A DNA stretch of 64,000 bases from Raphanus sativus (Eukaryota; Streptophyta; Magnoliopsida; Brassicales; Brassicaceae), in assembly GCF_000801105.2 (NCBI RefSeq), contig NC_079514.1, forward strand, positions 22,236,293 through 22,300,292, given 5' to 3'. Every line of letters begins with the position of its first letter. Position 1 is the first letter of the stretch. Below the pieces are notes generated by a model. The model ran no database searches, had not been told where the DNA came from, and saw only the letters and a program-made list of their open reading frames with translations. Below, one piece after another: positions 52,664 to 63,264 of this stretch. Made by a program: the position numbers and the translations under genes.

Positions 52664-54139
52664 TGTTGGGGTCAAAATCGGTCAAGACGAAATCGATGTC
52701 CGAAAGTCTCGGAAACATGAAAGATGTTAGAGCAACCTCGAGGACTAATTGTTAATCGAGAAACCTTGGAAAATATTAAGTTCGAGATTAATCATCTCGA
52801 AATCAACGGCTAGAACGTTTTCTACACGAGGAAAAACCTACGGAAAACTAAAAAGAACGCAAAAACACGCACAAGCCGAAGGAACCGAGCAGCCGACCGG
52901 GTCGGGCCATGGCTGCCGGGCGGCTAGCCCCGTGCTGGCCGTAGCCGCCGGCGGCTAGCGCCCGTGCTGGCCGTGGCCGCCGGGCGGCTAGCCCCCGTTC
53001 TGGCCGTGGCCGCCGGCGGCTAGCGCCCGTGCTGGCCGTGGCCGCCGGGCGGCTAGCCCCCGTGCTGGCCGTGGCCGCCGGGCGGCTAGCCCCCGTGCTG
53101 GCCGTGGCCGGCGGCGGCTAGCGCCCGTGCTGGCCGTGGCCGCCGGGCGGCTAGCCCCCTGCTGGCCGTAGCCGCCGGTGGCTAGCGCCCGTGCCGGCCG
53201 TGGTCGCCGGGCGGCTAGCCCCGTGCTGGCTCGGGTCGTCGGGCGGCTAGTCTTCGTGCGTAAGTTCTAGGCCCCCGGGTCGCCAGAAATCCGTGTTTTG
53301 CGACTTTCCGAGATCCCGCAACAAAACTCCTTTTCCTGCTCCAAGATTTCGGAGAACCGGTAAGACGTCAACGGACAGAAAGACTTCGTATAAAACGGTG
53401 ATGGTTATCTTAAAACACCATTCGCTTCAGCAATGGATCGAAGATCTTCCGAAAGACTCGACATCCAAGTAGGAGCATTCTTTCAAAGAAATCGTAGAAA
53501 ACAACGGAAGTCCGGAAGACGGCCTGAAAGGGACCCAACCCGATCGGACGGCCCATTTACGATTTTCTAAAAGATAGATACGACGGTTTACAATTATCTT
53601 CACATAACAAGATAAATGTTAAACTTCCGAAAGGATAAATGTCAAATTTCCGAAAGGATAAATGTCAACTTTTCCGATAAACACGAAAGGCGACGAAAAT
53701 GGAAAAAGCCCAGCTCGCGGCAGACTCAGCCATCAAGAATAGACCGTCATATGGGAGTATATAAGCAAGGCTAGGAGCAGAGGAAGGGGGATCCGAAATC
53801 AGAGAAAGAAACCACTCTAGAGCAACTTAGAACTTAGGCTTTTATTTCTTTTTTAGCGAGCTGCGACTCACTAGGTTAGATCTAGGTTTTGAGACTAGCG
53901 ACGATCGACAGCTCTTGCGGCCGAGATCTCGACCTGTTGTTCAAACGCTCTCCGCGAATTCGGAAATAAGATTCTTTCTTTTGCTCTCTTTATTTTACGC
54001 ATTTATTCCCAAACTAACTCGTATAACTTCGTCGTGCGTGGCCCAGCAGATAGCCGGGATCCTCGGGGAAAACTAGGTCAACTTAGTTTTCCTATGTTTA
54101 AACTTAACTAAATCGACAGTGCGAATTTCGGTTCCCACA
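52664..54139 (+). repeat. 3' LTR of family E element
   Basis: TGTTGGGGTC to GTTCCCACA. TATA box at 53758-53764, minisatellite at about 52905-53250. It differs from the 5' LTR mostly by single-base insertions and deletions. Confidence 0.92.
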
Positions 54140-54614
54140 TGACATCAGTTTCTTCTGTGTCGGAGTCTGCAATGTCCTGAGGACTACTCGATTTTTCAGG
54201 ATTTCAAGTGGTATCGGTCGATGACAAAGTATGTATCGATTGATTCTGGGGTGCTGGTGTCGATCGATGTGGAGGTCATGGGGTCGATCGATGTTGAGCT
54301 TGTGTCACCAATATCGGCTTCTTCTAATCTGCTCAGCTCTTCATATCCAATCTGTTTATCATCCTCTACCATATTTCTAGCATAGATCTCATCTCAATCT
54401 CTAGATATTCTGCAGTTATCATAGAGAAATTTTTCGAAGAAGGTGTTCACAATATCATCCCAGCTGGTTAGAGATCCTAGTTGAAGTTGACTGAACCAGG
54501 TAAACGCATCTCCAGAGATAGAATATGGGAAGATCTTACAAAGCATATGGTATTCAGACACTTCATTCTGCTCGCTCCTTGATACAAGATCCTCAAGCTC
54601 TTCTATGTGGTTTC

Positions 54615-54974
54615 TGTTAAGCTAGATGGACTTCACACTTAAAACCAATTGGTGATTAGTGGAGAGACACATCCATCTTATATTTACTAAGGATCCCTTC
54701 CAATACCCGATGTGGGACAACTATGTGTCTAATACGCCCCTCGAGATGATGGCTCTCTGAGCGTCAATCTCGGATGTTCGGGTAAGGATCGATGGGACCG
54801 ACTTTGGGCTGGATCGATGTGGATCGGGTCTGTATGGATCGGGCTCTGATACCATGTTAAGCTAGATGGGCTTCACACTTAAAAACAATTGGTGATTAGT
54901 GGAGAGACCATCCCTCTTATATATTTACTAAGGATCTCTTCCAATATCGATGTGGGACAACTATGTGTCTAATA
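54615..54974 (-). mobile_element. TRIM element in Athila gag, first copy
   Basis: Two direct terminal repeats of about 120 bp (54615-54734 and 54855-54974), with minus-strand PBS TGGTATCAGAGCC (54842-54854) and purine tract CGAGGGGCG (54735-54743). The target duplication gtttc is at 54610-54614 and 54975-54979. There is no coding capacity: a terminal-repeat retrotransposon in miniature. Confidence 0.9.
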
Positions 54975-55229
54975 GTTTCTAGGATCTTAGTGAGGGAAAT
55001 CTCGGAAAGGGTTCACACTTACCCAATCATATCATTGGCTTGTCAGATTAAAGTCGTTTGTCTCAGCAACATCAATCACATCAGTGATTACAGCACCCTC
55101 TGCGTTAATCAATTGACCTCTGATGTTGCAAGGACGACCTTCTTCGTCTCACCAGATACCTCTCTTATCAATCTTAAGTATGAGTACTCTGACTCTTTTG
55201 TCTCTCCGCAAGTGGTGTCGGTCGACTCT

Positions 55230-55745
55230 TGATGAACAAATTTTTCGGCGTCGGATGAATGAACAGTGTCGGCTGAACAATACTCGGATGAATAGTGTCT
55301 CGGTGAACAGTGTTTTGATGAACCAGGTCGCGATGAACAGTATCGCGGATGAACAGTATCGGTCGACGTCGGTATGAACCGTGTCGATCGATCGGATGAA
55401 TAGTGTTCGGGGATGAACAGTGTTTTCGTGAACAGTGCCGTGGTGAACAGTGTTTCGGTGAACAGTGCCGATCGATACGTGGATGAACAGTGTCGATCGA
55501 CGTTGAGTGAACAGTGTCGAACGATGCGGGATGAACAGTATCTCGATGAACAGTACTCGCATGAAACAGTACCGGGATGAACAGTACTCGATGAATAGTA
55601 CTGGGATGACCAATATTTCGGTGAACAGTACCCGCGTGTGAACAGTACCCTGTGAACAGTTCCACGGAACAGTGTTTTGATGAATAGTACCAGGGAATGA
55701 ACAGTACTTCGGTGAACAGTATCCGCGGGAACAGTGTTTTTCGAC
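55230..55745 (-). repeat. gaacagt minisatellite in gag, first copy
   Basis: About 30 imperfect units of roughly 15 bp built on (g)atgaacagt(g/a)tc. Several are followed by gatcgat. On the minus strand they encode repeats of Thr-Val-His. Confidence 0.9.
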
Positions 55746-56071
55746 ACAGGAGAATCGTGTCGTTCGATGCTCGATCCACGCTGTCGATCGCTTTGGCTTG
55801 GGGTGTCGATCGATATTTGATGGTCAGCATCGATCGATAATCGGATTTCTACAATGTTGATCGCCGCTGCTTGGAGGTGTCGACTGCCCTCTTAGACTTA
55901 TGGATCACATGTTCCAATCCAGTGACTCTCCTAATAAGAGCCCTATATCCTTGTTACTTCTGGTATTCATATCTATGTACCTGAAATACAAGAAAAAAAA
56001 TTATGAGTTTTTTGAATAATAGTAAAACCTAGGCTAAATCTAACTAGACAAGATCTAATGGTGATCAAAGC

Positions 56072-56088
56072 TCCCGGCAACGGCGCCA
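56072..56088 (-). promoter_or_regulatory. Athila primer-binding site (tRNA-Asp type)
   Basis: The minus strand reads TGGCGCCGTTGCCGGGA, complementary to the 3' end of plant tRNA-Asp with one mismatch. It lies 3 nt inside from LTR B. Confidence 0.85.
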
Positions 56089-56091
56089 ATT

Positions 56092-57529
56092 TGATATCAC
56101 TCAAATTACCTTAACAAGTGATGTTACTCTCTCAAATAAGAGGTTCGATTGTAGTACTTAGGGATCGAATCCACAAGGAGCTAAGGCACACCACTAGATC
56201 TAATAGTTATGATTAAGCTAGGCTAACAGTAAATAGATTATAAAGCAGTAAACAGAATAAAACAGTAAACAAGATGAACAATATAATTTTCAGCTTGGCA
56301 AGCAGTTGTTTGATGGAAGGATGGTAGCTAATCTAGGGCTTCTATTCAGGTGTTAGAGATTATAATGATATAGAGACTAATGCATGATATTATAGAACTC
56401 AACACGCTTAACATCATTGATCTCTCACTGGTTAACTAACTAGATCTTGGATCTCAACTCTCGTATGATGACCACAAAAAGTGTCGATCGATAATCCTAT
56501 TGGGATATCGACCGATACACCTTTCACTACGTCGATCGATTTCCAGTCGGGATATCGATCGACGGCTTCTAGCTAAGCCTTGGCGCGAGTTGATAATGTT
56601 CACTAGGGTTTCTAAACCAGCTCTCGCTGTTATCTAGCAATCCTAACTCAGAGAAGACAAGTCAGATAAGAGACCAAGCTCTCGCTTGTGCCTAATGATT
56701 CTATGATCAAGTTCAGGTTAATTACTCCTAAACAAGCATTAAGAACAATCTCAATGATGAATATCACAACCTAGCAATTCTATATTTGGGGCTAATCCCT
56801 TTAACCTATCTGAACCCTAAACCTAACAGGTGGATCTATTCAGACATGAAATTTGTCACAGAAATCATAGATGAATAGATGAAATTGCAATAGATAAATA
56901 AACCAAAAGCAAAGGAGAGAAGAGAGGAACTCTTTTAGAGTCCTCTCTTCTCTTCTAAACTAAGAATAATGAATAAAAGAAAGCGTAGAAAGCGTAGCCG
57001 TCAACAATGGCTTAGAAATAACATAAATAGGGTTTCTAGTCGTCAAAGGTATTTTGGTAACTTTGTGGTGACTCCTGGGCTTCAGTCGAACATGAAATAT
57101 ACGCGGCCCACATTATGATGTCCCTGTCGATATACATGCAGTGTGCTGCATCGATCGACATACAATCCTCTTCTCGACAGCTTCCTCTCGCTAGGCAGAC
57201 TGACCACTCATCAGTAAAATGGCATAACTTCTGCTAAAGGATGCGGATTGACCTCAGACCCGGTGGCATTGGAAAGATAACTCAAAGATATAACTTTTGT
57301 CAAAGGATGAGCTAAATCCAACGGTGGGAAGGTCTCCATCGAGAGCTAAACAGCTGAAGCGTCTGTGCAGTTCTGCACTGCGTGAGACTCCAAAAGACAC
57401 CAAATCACCTTATAACTCCAAATCGTCTCTGAACCTGTAAATACTCTAAATAGACTCCAATATATAATAAATAGTATATAAAACATTTATATACCATGGG
57501 TAAAAATGAGTAAAATCCATGGTATATCA
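56092..57529 (-). repeat. Athila-type LTR B
   Basis: 1438 bp, plus strand tgatatcactcaaa...ccatggtatatca. A primer-binding site lies on one side (56072) and a purine tract (57530-57545) on the other, so it serves as an LTR shared by two units. cgatcgat motifs lie at about 56483-56565. Confidence 0.92.
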
Positions 57530-57985
57530 ACTCCCCCAGGACTTATCCTTTGCTTGTCCTCAAGCAAAACAAACATGCAGACTCTCTGAAAGAGGTTTGA
57601 AAACAGCAGGGACTCTCATGATTTTAAAAACTCAGTCATCATCTCTCTAGTAGTGCAATCCAAATCATAAACATCCTAACCTTAGAAGCACATTATACAA
57701 TATCCTCGTATAGCAACCAAATTCCACTAGTTCTACAACTTAACAGATCCTGTCTGACAATCCCCTCTACTAACCTCATTTCTTGCATAAAAATAAAAGT
57801 GTAGGCTTTTACTTGGGAGTATCGATCAAAGGACACATGGATTCAACTCAAACAAGTTTCTGAACACACATGTAGTCTTCTCTGATCCCTTTCTCCCCTC
57901 ATCTCTCTTCTCTGAATCTCTTATTAGTTTTAATTTCAACAGGTTTCGATGCCACAAAGGTCATCTAGTCTATCTCATTGACATT
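57530..57985 (-). other. Athila purine tract and 3' region
   Basis: Copy of 46475-46935: purine tract, then untranslated internal DNA. No gene seen. Confidence 0.7.
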
Positions 57986-58245
57986 TGCAAAGCTAACTCA
58001 AAGATCTATCTTGTGTCAAAAGATGAGCTAAATCCAACGGTGGAAGGTCTCCATCGAGAGCTAAAGATCTGAAGCGTCTGTGCAGTTCTGCACTGCGTGA
58101 GACTCCAAAAGACACCAAAATCACCTTATATCTCCAAATCGTCCCTGGACCTGTAAATACTCTAAATAGACTCCAATGTATAATAAATAGTATATAAAAC
58201 ACTTATATACCATGGATAAAAATGGGTAAAATCCATGGTATATCA
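57986..58245 (-). repeat. Duplicated LTR end
   Basis: The last 260 bp of the Athila LTR are repeated, again followed by the purine tract. With 57271-57985 it makes a tandem duplication of about 715 bp. A matching piece occurs at 63725-63981 in the second unit. Confidence 0.88.
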
Positions 58246-58548
58246 ACTCCCCAGACTTATCCTTTTGCTTGTCCTCAAGCAAAACAAACATGCAGACTCT
58301 CTGAAAGAGGTTTGAAAACAGCAGGGACTCTCATGATTTTAAAAACTCAGTCATCATCTCTCTAGTAGTGCAATCCAAATAATAAACATCATAACCTTAG
58401 AAGCACATTATACAATATCCTCGTATATAGCAACCAAATCCACTAGTTCTACAACTTAACAGATCCTGTCTGACAATCCCCTCTACTAACCTCATTTCTT
58501 GCATAAAAATAAAAGTGTAGGCTTTACCTTGGGAGTTCTGACAACTTA

Positions 58549-59852
58549 ACTAAAAAGAACGCAAAAACACGCACAAGCCGAAGGAACCGAGCAGCCGACT
58601 CCGGTCGCGGCCATGGCCGCCGGGCTGCTAGCCCCCGTGCTGGCCGTAGCCGCCGGCGGCTAGCGCCCGTGCTGGCCGTGGCCGCCGGGCGGCTAGCCCC
58701 CATGCTGGCCGTGGCCGCCGGCGGCTAGCGCCCATGCTGGCCGTGGTCGCCGGGCGGCTACCCCCCGTGCTGGCCGTGGCCGCCGGGCGGCTAGCCCCGT
58801 GCTGGCCGTGGCCGGCGGCGGCTAGCACCCGTGCTGGCCGTGGCCACCGGGCAGCTAGCCCCCGTGCTGGCCGTAGCCGCCGGCGGCTAGCGCCCGTGCC
58901 GGCCGTGGTCGCCGGGCGGCTAGCCCCGTGCTGGCTCGGGTCGTCGGGGCGGCTAGTCTTCGTGCGTAAGTTCTAGGCCCCAGGGTCGCCAGAAATCCGT
59001 GTTTTGCGACTTTCCGAGATCCCGCAAACAAAACTCCTTTTCCTGCTCCAAGATTTCGGAGAACCCGTAAGACGTCAACGGACAGAAAGACTTCGTATAA
59101 AACGGTGATGGTTATCTTAAAACACCATTCGCTTCAGCAATGGATCGAAGATCTTCCGAAAGACTCGACATCCAAGTAGGAGCATTCTTTCAAAGAAATC
59201 GTAGAAAACAACGGAAGTCCGGAAGACGGCCCGAAAGGGACCAAACCCGATCGGACGGCCCATTTACGATTTTCTAAAAGATAGATACGACGGTTTACAA
59301 TTATCTTCACATAACAAGATAAATGTTAAACTTCCGAAAGGATAAATGTCAAATTTCCGAAAGGATAAATGTCAACTTTTCCGATAAACACGAAGGCCGA
59401 CGAAAATGGAAAAGCCCAGCTCGCGGCAGACTCAGCCCATCAAGAATAGACCGTCATATGGGAGTATATAAGCAAGGCTAGGAGCAGAGGAAGGGGGATC
59501 CGAAATCAGAAGAAAGAAACCACTCTAGAGCAACTTAAAACTTAGGCTTTTATTTCCTTTTTAGCGAGCTGCGACTCAACTAGGTTAGATCTAGGTTTTG
59601 AGACTAGCGACGATCGACAGCTCTTGCGGCCGAGATCTCGACCTGTTGTTCAAACGCTCTCCGCTAATTCGGAAATAAGATTCTTTCTTTTGCTCTCTTT
59701 ATTTTACGCATTTATTCCCAAACTAAACTCGTATTAACTTCGTCGTGCGTGGCCCAGCAGATAGCCGGGATCCTCGGGGGAAAACTAGGTCAACTTAGTT
59801 TTCCTACGTTTAAACTTAACTAAAATCGACAGTGCGAATTTCGGTTCCCACA
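58549..59852 (+). repeat. 5'-truncated family E LTR
   Basis: It begins inside the LTR (aactaaaaagaacgc) and ends GGTTCCCACA followed by the tacat target site. It is the second-unit copy of 52847-54139. The TATA box is at 59465-59471 and the minisatellite at about 58615-58950. Confidence 0.92.
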
Positions 59853-60328
59853 TACATCAGTGTTCTTCTGTGTCGAGTCTGCAATGTCCTGAGGACTACT
59901 CGATTTTTCAGGGATTTCAAGTGGTATTGGTCGATGACAAAAGTATGTATCGATTGATTCTGGGGTGCTGGTGTCGATCGATGTGGAGGTCATGGGGTCG
60001 ATCGATGTTGAGCTTGTGTCACCAATATTGGCTTCTTCTAATCTGCTCAGCTCTTCATATCCAATCTGTTTATCATCCTCTACCATATATTCTAGCATAG
60101 ATCTCATCTCAATCTCTAGATATTCTGCAGTATCATAGAGAAATTTTTCGAAGAAGGTGTTCACAATATCATCCCAGCTGGTTATAGATCCTAGTTGAAG
60201 TTGACTGAACCAGGTAAACGCATCTCCAGAGATAGAATTTGGGAAGATCTTACAAAGCATATGGTATTCAGACACTTCATTCTGCTCGCTCCTTGATACA
60301 AGATCCTCAAGCTCTTCTATGTGGTTTC

Positions 60329-60695
60329 TGTTAAGCTAGATGGGCTTCACACTTAAAACCAATTGGTGATTAGTGGAGAGACACATCCATCTTATATATT
60401 ACTAAGGATCCCTTCCAATACCCGATGTGGGACAACTATGTGTCTAATACGCCCCCTCGAGATGATGGCTCTCTGAGCGTCAATCTCGGAATGTTCGGGT
60501 AAGGATCGATGGGCCGACTTTGGGCTGGATCGATGTGGATCGGGTTGGACTGTATGGATCGGGCTCTGATACCATGTTAAGCTAGATGGGCTTCACACTT
60601 AAAACCAATTGGTGATTAGTGGAGAGACCCATCCATCTTATATATTACTAAGGATCCCTTCCAATACCCGATGTGGGACAACTATGTGTCTAATA
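60329..60695 (-). mobile_element. TRIM element in Athila gag, second copy
   Basis: Terminal repeats 60329-60449 and 60575-60695 (121 bp each), PBS TGGTATCAGAGCC (60562-60574), purine tract CGAGGGGGCG (60450-60459). The target duplication gtttc (60324-60328, 60696-60700) is perfect. Total length is 367 bp. Confidence 0.93.
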
Positions 60696-60954
60696 GTTTC
60701 TAGGATCTTAGTGAGGGAAATCTCGGAAAGGGTTCACACTTACCCAATCATACCATTGGCTTGTCAGATTAAAGTCGTTTGTCTCAGCAACATCAATCAC
60801 ATCAGTGATTACAGCACCCTCTGCGTTAATCAATTGACCTCTGATGTTGCAAGGACGACCTTCTTCGTCTCGCCAGATACCTCTCTTATCAATCTTAAGT
60901 ATGAGTACTCTGACCTCTTTTGTCTCTCCGCAAGTGGTGTCGGTCGACTCTTGA

Positions 60955-61490
60955 TGAACAAAATTTTTCGGCGTCGGATGAACAGTGTCCGGATGAACAA
61001 TACTCGGATGAATAGTGTCTCGGTGAACAGTGTTTTGATGAACCAGGTCGCGATGAACAGTATCGCGATGAACAGTATCGGTCGACGTCGGATGAACAGT
61101 GTCGATCGATACGGGATGAATAGTGTTCGGATGAACAGTGTTTTCGTGAACAGTGCCGTGGTGAACAGTGTTTCGGTGAACAGTGCCGTGATGAACAGTG
61201 TCGATCGATACGTGATGAACAGTGTCGATCGACGTTGGATGAACAGTGTCGAACGATGCGGGATGAACAGTATCTCGATGAACAGTACTCGCATGAACAG
61301 TACCGGGATGAACAGTACTCCGATGAATAGTACTGGGATGACCAATATTTCGGTGAACAGTACCCGCGTGAACAGTACCCTGTGAACAGTTCCACGTGAA
61401 CAGTGTTTTGATGAATAGTACCAGGATGAACAGTACTTCGGTGAACAGTATCGCGGGAACAGTGTTTTTCGACACAGGATGAATCGTGTC
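60955..61490 (-). repeat. gaacagt minisatellite in gag, second copy
   Basis: Same array as 55230-55745. Units such as cggatgaacagtgtc, cggtgaacagtgcc and cgatgaacagtatc recur with scattered gatcgat. Confidence 0.9.
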
Positions 61491-61800
61491 GTTCGATGCT
61501 CGATCCACGCTGTCGATCGCTTTGGCTTGGGGGTGTCGATCGATATTTGATGGTCAGCATCGATCGATAATCGGATTTCTACAATGTTGATCGCTGCTTG
61601 GAGGGTGTCGACTGCCCTCTTAGACTTATGGATCACATGTTCCAAATCCAGTGACTCTGCTAATAAGAGCCCTATATCCTTGTTACTTCTGGTATTCATA
61701 TCTATGTACCTGAAATACAAGAAAAAAATTTATGAGTTTTTTGAATAATAGTAAAACCTAGGCTAAATCTAACTAGACAAGATTTAATGGTGATCAAAGC

Positions 61801-61818
61801 TCCCCGGCAACGGCGCCA
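61801..61818 (-). promoter_or_regulatory. Athila primer-binding site next to LTR C
   Basis: TGGCGCCGTTGCCGGGGA on the minus strand. One base longer in the G run than the copy at 56072. Confidence 0.85.
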
Positions 61819-61822
61819 AATT

Positions 61823-63264
61823 TGATATCACTCAAATTACCTTAACAAGTGATGTTACTCTCTCAAATAAGAGGTTCGATTGTAGTACTTAGGGATCGAA
61901 TCCACAAGGAGCTAAGGCACACACTAGATCTAATAGTTATGATTAAGCTAGGCTAACAGTAAATAGATTATAAAGCAGTAAACAGAATAAAACAGTAAAC
62001 AAGATGAACAATATAATTGTTCAGCTTGGCAAGCAGTTGTTTGATGGAAGGATGGTAGCTAGATCTAGGGCTTCTATTCAGATGTTAGAGATTATAATGA
62101 TATAGAGACTAATGCATGATATTATAGAACTCAACACGCTTAACATCAGTGATCTCTCACTGGTTAACTAACTAGATCTTGGATCTCAACTCTCGTATGA
62201 TGACCACAAGAAAGTGTCGATCGATAATCTTATCGGGATATCGACCGATACACCTTTCACTACGTCGATCGATTCTCCAGTCGGGATATCGATCGACGGC
62301 TTCTAGCTAAGCCTTGGCGCGAGTTGATAATGTTCACTAGGGTTTCTAAACCAGCTCTCGCTGTTATCTAGCAATCCTAACTCAGAGAAGACAAGTCAGA
62401 TAAGAGACCAAGCTCTCGCTTGTGCCTAATGATTCTATGATCAAGTTCAGGTTAATTACTCCTAAACAAGCATTAAGAACAATCTCAATGATGAATATCA
62501 CAACCTAGCAATTCTATATTTGGGGCTAATCCCTTTAACCTATCTGAACCCTAAACCTAACAGGTGGATCTATTCAGACATGAAATTTGTCACAGAAATC
62601 ATAGATGAATAGATGAAATTGCAATAGATAAATAAACCAAAAACAAAGGAGAGAAGAGAGGAACTCTTTTAGAGTCCTCTCTTCTCTTCTAAACTAAGAA
62701 TAATGAATAAAAGAAAGCGTAGAAAGCGTAGCCGTCAACAATGGTTTAGAAATAACATAAATAGGGTTTCTAGTCGTCAAAGGTATTTTGGTAACTTTGT
62801 GGTGACTCCTGGGCTTCAGTCGAACATGAAATATACGCGGCCCACATTATGATGTCCCTGTCGATCTACATGCAGTGTGCTGCATCGATCGACATACAAT
62901 CCTCTTCTCGACAGCTTCCTCTCGCCAGGCAGACTGACCACTCATCAGTAAAATGGGCATAACTTCTGCTAAAGGATGCGGATTGACCTCAGACCGGTGG
63001 CACTGGAAAGATAACTCAAAGATATAACTTTTGTCAAAGGATGAGCTAAATCCAACGGTGGGAAGGTCTCCATAGAGAGCTAAACATCTGAAGCGTCTGT
63101 GCAGTTCTGCACTGCGTGAGACTCCAAAAGACACCAAAATCACCTTATATCTCCAAATCGTCTCTGAACCTGTAAATACTCTAAATAGACTCCAATATAT
63201 AATAAATAGTATATAAAACATTTATATACCATGGGTAAAAATGAGTAAAATCCATGGTATATCA
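61823..63264 (-). repeat. Athila-type LTR C
   Basis: 1442 bp, second-unit copy of LTR B, with PBS at 61801 and purine tract from 63265. Confidence 0.92.

Larger units (their letters stand above)
49831..54139 (+). mobile_element. Family E Ty3 element inserted in Athila gag
   Basis: Two LTRs (49831-51287 and 52664-54139) in plus orientation, with primer-binding site GTTTGGCGCTAGAAGGAGGG at 51288 and purine tract CTAGCTGGGGGCTAAC before 52664. The left target site is tacat (49826-49830). The right flank reads tgacat, but the homologous junction in the second tandem copy (59853-59857) is exactly tacat. The internal region is only about 1.4 kb and holds a 100-N gap, so its true length is unknown. 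Confidence 0.9.
54140..55970 (-). pseudogene. Athila-type Gag, first tandem copy
   Basis: The ATG at 55970 (minus) begins MNTRSNKD. A region of repeated Thr-Val-His units (the minisatellite at 55230-55745) follows, then a segment whose homologue in the second copy reads CNIRGQLINAEGAVITDVID. The TRIM at 54615-54974 comes next, then the capsid-like Gag block (ISGDAFTWFSQLQLGSLTSW and FFEKFLYD in translation) and a SID-repeat tail before the family E insertion. Many single-base indels compared with the second copy break the frame. A likely 3' splice site (TTGTATTTCAG) lies 10-20 bp upstream of the ATG. Confidence 0.75.
59853..61699 (-). pseudogene. Athila-type Gag, second tandem copy
   Basis: From the ATG at 61699: MNTRSNKDIGLLLAESLDLE, HVIHKSKRAVDTLQAAINIV, SID-type repeats, a long Thr-Val-His repeat, then CNIRGQLINAEGAVITDVID. 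The TRIM (60329-60695) interrupts, and beyond it NHIEELEDLVSRSEQNEV, YHMLCKIFPNSISGDAFTWF, SQLQLGSITSWDDIVNTFFE and KFLYDTAEYLEIEMRSMLEY form the capsid-like retrotransposon Gag domain. The tail has TSSTSIDPMTSTSIDTSTPE. Less damaged than the first copy, but frameshifts remain in the repeat. The protein would assemble the particle of the Athila-type element. Confidence 0.82.

Noticed and set aside
55230..55745. Several long overlapping frames on both strands of the gaacagt arrays, here and at 60955-61490
   Set aside because: The repeat lacks stops in several frames, so multiple open frames are a by-product. Only the minus-strand frame joined to the Gag domain is supported.
46475..56091. Envelope-like or RT gene expected in an Athila element
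   Set aside because: No RT, RNase H, integrase or envelope-like motif can be found on either strand, so the element is taken as non-autonomous.
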